Source of the DNA: Macrotis lagotis
Taxonomy: Eukaryota > Chordata > Mammalia > Peramelemorphia > Peramelidae
DNA length: 64,000 nucleotides
NCBI RefSeq assembly: GCF_037893015.1
Contig: NC_133658.1
Location: forward strand, 251,168,518-251,232,517
Reading direction: 5' to 3'
A program made the position numbers and the translations under genes. The notes below the pieces were generated by a model. That model was not told the DNA's origin. It saw nothing but the letters and a program-made list of their open reading frames with translations, and ran no database searches. The stretch's first letter is position 1. Every line of letters starts with the position of its first letter. Below, one piece after another: positions 20,568 through 30,522 of the stretch.

Positions 20568-21350
20568 CTTTTTATTGTTTTTTATTTTATAATTTTTTCC
20601 TCCAATCTTGCTCCCCCCCCCCCCACAGAAGGCAGTCTGATAGTCTTTACCTTGTTTCCATGCTATACACTGATCAAAATTGAATGTATTGGGAGAGAAA
20701 TCATATTCATAAGGGAAAAAATAAAATATAAGAGATAACAAAATTACAAAATAAGATAACTTTTTATTTTTAAATTAAGGGCAATAGTTTTGATTTTTGT
20801 TTAAATTCCACCATTCTTTCTTTGGATACAGATGGTATTCTCCATTGCAGATACTCTAAAATTATCCCTGATTATTGCACTGATGAAATGAGCAAGTCCA
20901 TTAAGATTAATTATCAACCACATGTTGTTGTTATAGTATACAATGTTCTTCTGGTTCTGCTCATCTAGCTCAGCATCAGTTCATACAAATCTTTTTTATT
21001 TTAGGTGTTTTTTTTTGCAAGGCAGATGGGGTTAAGTGGCTTGCCCAAGGCCACACAGCTAGGTAATTATTAAGTGCCTGAGACCAGATTTGAACCCAGG
21101 TACTCCTGACTCCAAGGACGGTGCTTTATCCACTATGCCAACCTAGCCACCCCAGTTCATACAAATCTTTCCTGGATTCTCTGAATTCCCATCCCTCTTG
21201 GCTTCTAATAGAACAATAGAGTTCCATGACATACATATACCACAGTTTATTAAGCCATTTCCCAATTGATGGACATTCACTTAATTTCTAATTCTTTCCC
21301 ACAACAAACAGGACTGCTATGAATATTTTTGTACAAGTGATCTTTTTACC
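20568..21350 (-). mobile_element. 5'-truncated L1 interrupted by a SINE
   Basis: Antisense 3' UTR and ORF2 end. Perfect 15-bp TSD CTCATAAATATTCTT at 20553-20567 and 21351-21365. The SINE at 20996-21154 sits inside it. Confidence 0.95.
20996..21154 (-). mobile_element. tRNA-derived SINE nested in L1
   Basis: Antisense with TSD GTTCATACAAATCTTT on both sides. It contains one extra base in the head (CAACCTAGCC). Confidence 0.93.
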
Positions 21351-21444
21351 CTCATAAATATTCTTAGTAGTATCTTTAGTAGCAACAAACTAGAAACCAA
21401 GGGAATTTCTATCAATTGGAGAATGGTTAAAAAAAATTTTGGTA

Positions 21445-21665
21445 AATAATCATAGCTAGCATTTATATAATGCTTTCTATGTAACAGCCATTGTTCAAAG
21501 TGTTTTACAAAAATTATCTCATTTGATTTTCACAAAAATCCTGGAAAAGAGGTGTTATTGTTATTCCCATTTTATAGATTAGGAAACTGAGTCAGATTAA
21601 GTGACTTGCTCAAAGTCACAGCTAGTAAATGTACAAGACAAGGCTTTGAACTCAGGTTCAACTAT
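21445..21665 (-). mobile_element. MIR3/Ther-2-like SINE
   Basis: Antisense with L2-like tail at left (CTAGCATTTATATAATGCTT, TTATCTCATTTGATTTTCAC), then TTTATAGATTAGGAAACTGA and GGCTTTGAACTCAGG. Confidence 0.75.
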
Positions 21666-22650
21666 GAATATATGAATAGACTGGTACAAAGGACTTGGAA
21701 AGACAGACAGAAGATTTTCTATTTGATTCTTCTGGTTCTGCTCAGGGTGACAGGGAGACCTGGAATTTCATGAGTAAAGAGGTGACATTGTCAGGTCTGC
21801 AATTTAGAAAGAGGTGGTAGACTAGTAGTGTTGAATGAAGCATACATTTCAGTCAATAAATGGATTTTTTTGTTTGTTTTACTAGGCTTATTTATTAAAT
21901 GGGTTTTGTTTTGTTTTGTTTTTAAGAAAGCTGTAGCTGTGGAATGATGGTTTACGCCAAGAATGGTTGAGGGAAAGAGGGAAAGAGAAATGATAGTGAT
22001 GCCAAAAAAAGAAGAAAAGAAAGAAAAGGGCTCTAAAATATTTTTTTAATGCACAGAACAGAAGGAAGTTCAGAGGCAGACAAGCTGAGTAGCTTTGGAA
22101 GCTAATGTGTTGAACTTATTATATACTAAATAATAAAAAGCTATACAACATAGAGGTTCAGAACTTCATATACAACACTTTTCTCTTCTTTATATATAGA
22201 AATATTCATGTTTATTGGTATTTTTCAGGTTAAGAATAACAAAAATAAAAACTTTAATTTTATGCTCTCCTTTCCAATTTGCACAGCACAAGGTGAAACC
22301 CAATGCCTTGACCTTTGAATTCAGGCAATGACTATCTGCAACCTCTGGCAACTTCTAATCCCCAAATCCCCTCCCACCATGTAAAGCAGAGCCACTTCTG
22401 AGTCATACACATGCATTGGGATGGACATGTGACCTGCTGTAGGGCTGGGAGGAGATACTCTGAGTGAAGGCAGAGGCTGCTGCTGTCCTGCTAGAGAAGA
22501 TGAAAATCTGGAATTATCTACTCAGGAAATCAGCACCTTAGAGATATTATCCAATGCTCTCATGCTATAGAATCATGGATTCAGACCTCTGAAACCAGCT
22601 CCCCTCACATTTTAAGCATGGGAAACTGAGACTCAGGAGGTCAAAATGCC
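21666..22650. other. Unassigned DNA
   Basis: Contains an A/G-rich tract (22000-22030) but no gene, RNA or confident repeat family. Parts resemble old L2-like text near 21745-21830. Confidence 0.4.
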
Positions 22651-22654
22651 TTGA

Positions 22655-22885
22655 TCGAGCACATGTCCTGAAGTCAAGATGGATCTAAGTTTACTTATGT
22701 GTTAGGCAAGTCACTTAATCCCAATTGCCTCTCATCTAGGGCCATCTCCAGGTGTCCTGTTCCATTATCTGGCCATTGGACCCAGATAGCTTCTCCCCAC
22801 CTCACTAAAATCCAATTCACTTGTTCATCATGGGGCCCTGATGTCATGGTCCTCTTTAGGAACAAAAGACAAACAATAGGAGTAA
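22655..22885 (+). mobile_element. CAT-tailed SINE, partial
   Basis: Sense: GGCAAGTCACTTAATCCCAA, AGGGCCATCTCCAGG, then AAAATCCAATTCACTTG and TGATGTCATGGTCCTCTTTA. The trinucleotide tail is absent. Confidence 0.8.
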
Positions 22886-23083
22886 TTGTCCAAGGGTTTG
22901 AATCCAGGCTCTCTGGATATTGCTGTTTTCATTGTATGACTATAGGAAGGAGAGGGCTGTAATGTGCCTAAAATCATAGGGTGGCAGCAGCATCAAATCT
23001 CCTGAATCCCATCTCTCTCACATATAGTGCTCTTTCCAATATAGGCCAAATAGCCATCTAGCCCTGGGGCAGTATCATTTTTT

Positions 23084-23229
23084 TTTTAAGTTTTTGGAAG
23101 GCAATGGGGTTAAGAGGCTTGCCCAAGTCCACACAGCTAGGTAATTATTAAGTGTCTGAGGTGGATTTGAACTCAGGTACTCCTGACTCCAGGGCTGGTA
23201 CTCTATCCACTGTGCCAGCTAGCTGCCCC
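23084..23229 (-). mobile_element. tRNA-derived SINE, first of tandem pair
   Basis: Antisense, ends at AGCTGCCCC. Flanked by versions of GCAGTATCATTTCTT at about 23069 and 23232. Confidence 0.92.
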
Positions 23230-23245
23230 TTGCAGTACCATTTCT

Positions 23246-23402
23246 TTTTTTTTTTAGGTTTTTTTTTTTTTTTGCAAGGCAATGGGGTTAAGTGGCTTGC
23301 CCAAGGCCACACAGCTAATTAAGTGTCTGAGACCGGATTTGAACCCAGGTATTCCTGACTCCAGGGCCGGTGCTTTATCCACTATGCCACCTAGCCGCCC
23401 CC
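23246..23402 (-). mobile_element. tRNA-derived SINE, second of tandem pair
   Basis: Antisense, with a small body deletion (CACAGCTAATTAAGTG). Flanked by GCAGTACCATTTCTT at 23232-23246 and GCAGTATCATTTCTT at 23404-23418. Confidence 0.93.
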
Positions 23403-23523
23403 TGCAGTATCATTTCTTAAGAAAATTTTTCCCTACTGTATCCAAAGACAATTCTTTGGTAAAGAATACTATCCATCCTATAGACAGAGTGATGGTGTCT
23501 AAATAGAAGAAAAAAAAAATTTT
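23403..23523 (-). repeat. Source-like copy of the 118-bp segment
   Basis: Native-looking locus sequence immediately 5' of the second tandem SINE. Its inverted copy sits at 19318-19435. The outer boundary coincides with an A/T homopolymer. Confidence 0.85.
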
Positions 23524-23737
23524 TTACTACTTTTTTTTGAGGTTTCTCTTTTCTTGGGGGGGGTATATGCTTACTTTTACAACGTGACTATTGTGGTAAT
23601 GTTTAAAAAAATAAAAAAGAAATTGTTTTCCTAAAGTCACTTGAAATACAGACACCATTGCAAACTGGTGTGGAGAAACTATGTAGGGTAGAGAAGATAA
23701 AGAACTAGATTGTGTTCAGATCTTGACTGCTAAATCA

Positions 23738-23890
23738 TATCAATCAGCATTTATTAATCTCTTCAAGCACAAAGGACAAACAACAAGTCCTTACTATGTT
23801 CTTGCAATCCGGCTAAGTACTGGTATAGCAAAGAGAGACCAAAGACAGTCCTGTTCTCAAGAACAGTCTAATTAGGGGATAAGGAGAGTG
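23738..23890 (-). mobile_element. L2-like 3' fragment
   Basis: Antisense: AATCAGCATTTATTAATCTC, then CAGTCCTGTTCTCAAGAACA and GTCTAATTAGGGG. Confidence 0.65.
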
Positions 23891-23919
23891 GGGAGCAACA
23901 ATCAACAATGTACAACTGA

Positions 23920-24058
23920 GGAGCAGCTAGGTGGCGAAGTGGATAAAGCACCGGCCCTGGAGTCAGGAGTACCTGGGTTCAAATCAGGTCTCAGACACTT
24001 AATAATTACCTAGCTGTGTGTCTTTGGGCAAGCCACTTAACCCCATTTGCCTTGCAAA
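23920..24058 (+). mobile_element. tRNA-derived SINE
   Basis: Full-length body but almost no A-tail. Perfect 16-bp TSD AACAATGTACAACTGA at 23904-23919 and 24059-24074. Confidence 0.95.
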
Positions 24059-24314
24059 AACAATGTACAACTGATATGGAGGATAAGTTGGAGATAATCT
24101 TTAAAAGATCCTGGAAAGGTTATTTTACCTCTCTGAAATTCTATTTCCTACTCTATAAAATGGGCATAATAATACTTATTCTAGCTGCTCTCATTTTTTG
24201 TTATTTCCTCTTTGTCTTATAAAAAGGATCAACAATAAAGGGTCTACTAGAAGACTGTTCTCCCAGAGAGCCGTCAGGCATCTATTTTAAGTACCTTGTC
24301 AGTATTATTGATCT

Positions 24315-24603
24315 ATGCCATAATTTTTTTTATTTGTTACACATTTCTTTTTTTTAAAGTTTCTTTCTTTTCTTTTTTTTTTATTTAAGTTACACATTTT
24401 TCTACCACTCTCCCTTCCTTCACCCCTCTCCCTGACATCTTGGTAAATTTGGTAAAATTTGGTAAAAGTTGTACATATACACTTGTGTTCAACACATTTA
24501 CACATTAGTCATTTTGTGCAAGAGGAATTAGGATTAAGGGAAAAGAAAGAAAATCATGAGATAGGAGAGGGAAAAACATAAGAGAATTTTTAGAAAAGTA
24601 AAC

Positions 24604-24644
<41 letters not shown>

Positions 24645-24700
24645 TCAGATTTTGTGGGGTTTTATCCTCTGGCTGTGAATAGCATTGTATGACATGAAAT
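24315..24700 (-). mobile_element. L1 3' end, second subfamily
   Basis: Antisense T-rich tail, then AAGTTACACATTTTTCTACC, and text parallel to 17100-17340. A (GATA)n tract at 24606-24645 lies inside it. Confidence 0.65.
24606..24645. repeat. (GATA)n microsatellite
   Basis: About ten GATA units. Confidence 0.95.
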
Positions 24701-24734
24701 TTAAATAAATATCTCTATTTTTACCCCTATTTTT

Positions 24735-25420
24735 CCTCAGCTCCTCAAGCACAGGTCTGACTATGTTGCCAACCATCCCTACCCCCCAGAATGAACTCCA
24801 ATGGCTTTATATTACTTCTAGGATCAAGTACACAATGCTATGTTTGACTTTCAAAGTCTTTTATAACTCAGGTTCCTCCTACATTTTCAGTCTTCTTACA
24901 ATTTACTGTCTACCATGTTCCCTTTGATTCAATAACACTTACTCCTTGCTATTCCATGAATAAGACACTGGGTCACTCACTTAATGTGTCTGAAGTTAGA
25001 TTTGAACCTAGGAAGATGAATCTTCTATACCCTAGACCTATCCACTCAGACACCTAGATGCTTGGAGTAAGATAGTAGTAGAGAAGAAAGTGTAAAGATC
25101 TCAATGAAGATCAAAACCAAAGTCAAATTTTTTAAAAAGTTAAAAATTGACTTGGCTTCTGATGACAGAAGTCCATGTGGAAAAATTCTACATTATGAAA
25201 AAATTGTTTTCATAGAAATCAGAAGTCTTGGAATCCCATCTCCAAGTACTTGCCTTCTTTCCTATATTTAAAACATTTTCCTCCATCTCTTGAAAGTGTG
25301 CCTGTCACTCAGGACCCAGCTCTAATGTCATCACCTATATGAAGGCTTTCCCTCCAATCCAAAATGAACTTTGCTTATTCAGATCTCAAAAAGCTCTTTA
25401 CTTTTATCCGTCTTTCTTAA
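24735..25420 (+). mobile_element. L2/CR1-clade LINE fragments
   Basis: Sense phrases AATGGCTTTATATTACTTCT, GGATCAAGTACACAATGCTA and CTTTCAAAGTCTTTTATAAC (24800-24870) match the ORF2 C-terminal segment of CR1-clade elements. A second piece at 25240-25400 resembles the following segment (CCAGCTCTAATGTCATC). The DNA between them is unassigned. Confidence 0.55.
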
Positions 25421-25434
25421 TATGAATCATTGGG

Positions 25435-25680
25435 ATCCTAAATTGTGCAGTGAATAGAACTCTAAATCTAGTGTTGAAAAAAATCTGAGTTTAAATCCAG
25501 CCTCAAACACTTACTAGCTTTGTGACTCTGACCAGGTCACTTAACTTGCATGTGTCTCAGTTTCCTCATCTGTGAAATGAAGATTATAATAGCACCTACC
25601 ACCTAGGGTTATTGTGAGGATTGAGGGAGATAATTGTGTTTAGCACATAGCAAGTTTTACATAAATGTTAGCGATACTGT
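25435..25680 (+). mobile_element. MIR/CORE-type SINE, near full-length
   Basis: Head GTGCAGTGAATAGAACTCTA, CORE TCTCAGTTTCCTCATCTGTG, tail GTGAGGATTGAGGGAGATAA and TTTAGCACATAGCA. Confidence 0.8.
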
Positions 25681-26422
25681 TTGTGATGGCAAAGAATTAG
25701 AAATCAAGTGAATGTCCATCAAATGGGGAATGGCTGAAAAAATTGTGATACATGTATGTTATGGAACACTATTGTTCTATTAGAAACCAGTAAGGATGGA
25801 ATTTCAGAGAAGCCTGGAAAGACTTGCATGAACTGATGCTGAGCTAGATGAACAGAACCAGAAGAACATTGCACACCCTAACAGCAACATGGGGTTGATG
25901 ATCAATCTTAATGGATGTGCTTATTCTATCAGTGAAATAATAAGGGACAATTTTCGGAGATCCGTGATGGAGAAATACCATCTGTATCTAGAGAAAGAAC
26001 TGTGGGGTTTAAACAAAGACCAAACATTATCTTCAATTTTTTTTTAAAAGTGTATTATATACTACATAATTTTTCTATCTCTAATATTTAATTTTTTTCC
26101 CTCAAGGATATGCTTTTTCTCTCAACACATTAAATTTTGATCAATGTATAGCATGGAAGCAATGAAAAGATTATCAGACTGCCTCCTGTGGGTGTGGGGG
26201 AGGGTAGGGGGGGAAATTGTGAAATTCAAAACCTTACCAGAAAATGAGAGGTAGAAACTACTGTTGTATATAATTGAAAGCAAATAATATATATAAAAGA
26301 AAGAACTGTGGAATTTAAACAAAGACCAAAGATTATTACCTTCATTTTAAAAAAAGTTTGCTTATGTACTACATAATTTTGCTCTCTAATATTTTATGTT
26401 TTCCTCGAGGATATGTTTTTTC

Positions 26423-26567
26423 CCTTTTTTAAAAAAAGATTTTATTTATTTTGAGTTTTACAGTTTCCCCCCTAATCTTACTTCCCTTACTGAAGGCAAT
26501 TTGTCAGTCTTTACATTGTTTCCATGGTATACATTGATCCAAATTGAATGTGATGAGAGAGAAATCA
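26423..26567 (-). mobile_element. 145-bp L1 3' tail nested in L1
   Basis: Minus-strand L1 3' UTR with perfect 15-bp TSD AGGATATGTTTTTTC at 26408-26422 and 26568-26582. Its insertion next to the homologous plus-strand UTR creates a large inverted repeat. Confidence 0.93.
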
Positions 26568-26738
26568 AGGATATGTTTTTTCTCTCAACGCATTCAATTT
26601 CCATCAATGCAAAACATGGAAACAATGTAAAGATTATCAGATTGCCTTCTTATGGGGGGAGAGGGGAGGGAAGGGAGGGTGGGGGGGAAGTGTAAAGTTC
26701 AAAACCTTACATAAAGTTGATAGGTAGAAACCATTATT

Positions 26739-27488
26739 TTACTATTTTATTTTTTTTAAAGAAAGATTTTAGTGATTTTGAGTTTTACGGTTTCCCCCCC
26801 ATTCTTGCTTCCCTCTCCCACCCCCCACAGAAGGCATTCTTACATTGGTTCTTTAGTTGAATTGAATTCTTTAATTGAATCTCAGTTAAATGTGACAACA
26901 GAGAAATCATATCCTTAAGGAAGAAAAATAATGTATGAGATAGTAAAAGTACATAATAATACAATGCTTTTTTTCCCCCCTAATTTGATGGTAATAGTCT
27001 TTGATCTTTGTTCAAAGTCCATAATTCCTTATCTGGATACAGATGGTATTCTCCATTGCAGAGAGCCCAAAATTGTCTCTGGTTGTTGCACTGAAGGGAT
27101 AAGCAAGTCCATCAAGGTTGATCATCACCCCCATGTTGCTGTTAGGGTGCACAATGTTTTTCTGGTTCTGCTCATCTTGCTCAGCATCAATTCATGCAAA
27201 TCTTTCCAGGCTTCCCTGAATTCCCATCCCTCCTGGTTTCTAATAGAACAATAGTGTTCCATGACATACATATACCACAGTTTGTTAAGCCCTTCCCCAA
27301 CTGAAGGAAGTTCACTTAATTTCCATTTTGTTTTTGCCACCACAAACAGGGCTGCTATAAATATTTTTGTATAAGTGATATTTTTACCCCTTATCAGCAT
27401 CTCTTCAGGTTATAGACCCAGTAGTGGTATTGCTGGGTCAAAGGGTATGTACATTTTTGTTGCCCTTTGGGCATAATCCCAAATTGCT
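26739..27488 (-). mobile_element. 5'-truncated L1 nested in L1
   Basis: Minus-strand 3' UTR and ORF2 end (GGGCTGCTATAAATATTTTTG). Flanks GGTAGAAACCATTATT (26723-26738) and GGTAGAAGCTATTATT (27489-27504) are a 14/16 TSD match. Confidence 0.88.
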
Positions 27489-27534
27489 GGTAGAAGCTAT
27501 TATTGTATATAATTGGAAAACAAATAAAATATTT

Positions 27535-27562
27535 GCATAAAAATAAATAAATAAATAAATGT
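27535..27562. repeat. (AAAT)n tail
   Basis: A-rich tetranucleotide tail closing the outer L1. Confidence 0.8.
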
Positions 27563-27764
27563 TAGCTATTATTATTCAGTCAGCTTCCAAATGTTTTCTA
27601 TGATCATGTTATTTGTGTATTGAAAAACCATTCGTATTTTCTTTCATCTTTTACTAAATTAAGTATAATCTCTTTATATTGACATTCAGGGCCTTACAAA
27701 ATCTTTCTAGCCCTGTCTTCCAAAACTTTCCTTCATTATTTCCTACAATGCTACATGTGTCCAA

Positions 27765-28010
27765 GTAAGCTAGATGGCAAAGTAGATAGAGTACTAGGCT
27801 GAGAGTCAGAAAGATTCATCTTAATTGAGTTCAAATTCAAACTCAGAGACTAGCTGAGTGTCTCTAGGCATGTCACTTACCCGTTTACCTCAGTTTCCTC
27901 ATCTGTAAAATGAGCAGAAGAAAGAAATGACTTCAGTATCTTTGCCAAAAAAAAAACCCAAATGGAGTCACAAGGAATAGGACATGACTGAAAGACAATT
28001 GAACAATAAT
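27765..28010 (+). mobile_element. MAR1-type CORE-SINE
   Basis: Sense: head CTAGATGGCAAAGTAGATAG, CORE CTCAGTTTCCTCATCTG, tail AAATGGAGTCACAAGGAATA followed by GACATGACTGAAAGACAA. The tail resembles the BovB LINE 3' end, known for Mar-1. Confidence 0.85.
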
Positions 28011-29030
28011 ACTTTCCTGAAGGGTTTCCCAATGTGTGCAGCAGATTTCTCTGGATAACAGAATTTTTCCAAGGTGAAGGATAAACAAATGTCAAATATG
28101 AGACTTGTGGTAACCTGCCATCCAGCTCAGGAAAGAAATCATTTATTACCATAGTCCTTAGGTTGACCAAAAACACTAGGTGCCAGCTTTGTGTGTGACT
28201 GAAACCTTTCTTCTCCTGGATCTGAGAGATGGGCCATTTATGACCAGATACTGAGTTTCTATCATCCTCTCACCGGGAGTTTAGCCCAGACCTTGGCAGC
28301 TGGGAGTAGGAATAAGAACAGTTGTTTTTACACTTTGCAGCATTAGATCAGAGACTGAATGAATGAAAGTTTTAGTTTATGATACACCCATAGGATTGGA
28401 GAAAATGAGCTCATGTTAATGTTACTGTTTCATTTTTGCATTTGTAGCCCTGGGTCAGAGCAGAAACTTATTACTGGTTGACTGATTACTACTTTGGTTA
28501 AATGAATGATGGAGATATAAACACATCTCATAGAGAAGGGTTGTTTCAAGCCTGTGAATTTATTAATTTAAAAATATTTTGATAATGGCATTTCAGTATA
28601 ATTATTTTCCTTTTAATCCCATATATATGTTATTTTTATACATTTTTCAAAATTTCCTAATAAAGATACATTGACTTCACCAGACTGCCAAAGGTGATTC
28701 AGCAAAGTTAAAAAAGTCTTCCCCAAAACAGAGTCTTCCCCATGCAACCCTGGCAGGTAGATAGAGAACTAATGGGTGATTAGTAACCAGTTGCTTTGAT
28801 ACACTAAGAGAGGAACCAGCAGGTTGGTTGATACACACAGTGCCCCTTGGTGGGTAATATACACTAAACAGGCAAATTAGATGAACTCAGCAAGCCCCTG
28901 TTTTTGTCCTGACTTCTTAGCTCCCTTCTGTAGCTCAAAAGATTCTCCTGTCTGGAAAGGACTTTTACTGCCACTTCTCCATGTATTGAAGCCTCTTTTT
29001 TTTCTGTAAAGTTCAACTCAAATGCTTTTT
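28011..29030. other. Unassigned DNA
   Basis: About 1 kb with no gene, RNA or confident repeat. The 'atacactaa' phrase recurs at 28799 and 28859. Confidence 0.4.
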
Positions 29031-29600
29031 GTTGTTCATTCAGTTGAGTCCAACTCTTCTTGACTCCATAGACCATAGCACACCAGCTCTTCTATCCACC
29101 ACTATCTCCCTCAAGTCTATCTAAACTCACGTTCATTGCTTCCATGACACTATCTATTCATCTTATCTTCTGTGATCTCCTTCTTTTACCTCCAGTCTTT
29201 CACAATCAGCGTCTTTTCCAATGAATCGTTTCTTCTCATTATGTGGTCAAAGTATTTGTACTTCATCTTCAGTATTTGATCTTCCAGTGAATAGTTTGAA
29301 TTAAAATTAAATAATCTTTACATTTTGACTCCTTTTCCAGCACCACAACCCCAAAGCATCAAATCTTCATGCTCAGATTTCCTTATAGTCCAAATTCTCA
29401 TATTCATATATTACTATTAGAAAATTCAAAACTTTGACCACACAGACCTTTGTCACAAAGAGATGTCTCTGTTTTTTGGTATGCTGTCCAGATTTGTTAT
29501 AGGTTTCTCTCTAAGGAGCAAGCATCTTTCACTTTTATGGCTGCAGTTTGTCTGTAACAATTTCTGAGCCCAAGAATATATAAAACTTCCTCTATAAGGT
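29031..29600 (-). mobile_element. BovB (RTE-clade) LINE, 3' end of ORF2 and UTR
   Basis: Minus-strand translation gives the BovB C-terminus in order. A CSHKSERCLLLREKP...NLDSI block lies at 29555-29475, then text corresponding to the region before the YGCESWT motif, and finally VKKSWTQLNEQ near 29050. Nucleotide phrases TCTTTTCCAATGAATCGTTT and GTGGTCAAAGTATTTGTACT are typical of BovB 3' ends. About 570 bp, frameshifted, 5'-truncated. Confidence 0.85.
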
Positions 29601-29621
29601 ATTCCCAGATCACCACCAGGG

Positions 29622-29800
29622 ATTTGCTGGTAAATGTTTAACAACCAATTCCCTGGGGAGAAATGAACACAATATACAATTTAAAATTTAATCTGAATTA
29701 GCAATGATTTTTCTATAACTTTGTTAATTCTAGACAATCAACAAAACAAATCAAGTTCTGATTTGTTGGCATTTGCCTACTTCTAAAGCATGAATGCTCA
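29622..29800. repeat. Unclassified interspersed repeat, copy 2
   Basis: Partner of 1785-1965 (GGTAAATGTTTAACAACC, CAATCAACAAAACAAATC, TCTGATTTGTTGG). It begins where BovB homology ends. Confidence 0.45.
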
Positions 29801-30512
29801 CACAGAAATTTTACAAATTAACTTTCTACAAATTGACTTCAACACATCCTTGACACCCTTCATCTCCTAATTCACATACTATATGCCTTCCCAGATATAA
29901 GCAATATCTTCCCCCTCAATTTCCTCATAGTACTTTTCCTAGACCTCTCCTTTGCATTTACTTTATTCTTTCTGGAACCAGAATTATTCTGTAAATGTCC
30001 CATACCTATCATTCCATCGTTAATTTTTTTTGTTGTTTTTTTCAAGGCAATATCTCATTTGTCTTTACATATTAGCAATTAATGAATGCTGAATTTGGAT
30101 TGATCAATCCTATTTGGGTCAGGAAGATGATCCATTATTTTTAAAGATGCCTTCCAACTATCAGTTCCTGTAGTCTCAAATACAACTTCAGTCATAGTAA
30201 GAGGTAATATGATACATATATTTATAAGAGCAGCAAATTAAGTTAAAAGACTTGGCTTATATAGTAGCAGTTCTAGCATTGTTTTGATTCATAGCATTGG
30301 TAAAGTCACTTACCCTCACTCTAAGCCTTACCTTTCTCATCTGTCAGTCAGGGAAAATAATAATTCTCCTCCTTCCTTTCCTCTTAGACCTATTAAGAAA
30401 TTCTGAGATAATTGATAAGAAAATGCCTTCAAAAGTATAAAGTACTTTATATTAGGGGATTGTTTTTATTAATGGAGTTCCTGAGTGGGTATCATGGTTA
30501 ATTGCATATTAA
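29801..30512. other. Unassigned DNA
   Basis: Contains a weak CORE-like phrase near 30300-30360 (GTAAAGTCACTTACCCTC, TCTCATCTGTCAG). No gene is seen. Confidence 0.4.
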
Positions 30513-30522
30513 AAGGTGTCTC

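Larger units (their letters stand above)
25683..27560 (+). mobile_element. L1 3' end with tandem-duplicated UTR and two nested L1 insertions
   Basis: Starts in the last part of ORF2 (GATGGCAAAGAATTAGAAAT) and runs through a G-rich 3' UTR to about 26297. A second direct copy of the UTR segment starts at about 26298 (AAGAACTGTGGAATTTAAAC). That second copy is split by minus-strand L1 pieces at 26423-26567 and 26739-27488 and ends in (AAAT)n at about 27560. Confidence 0.85.
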
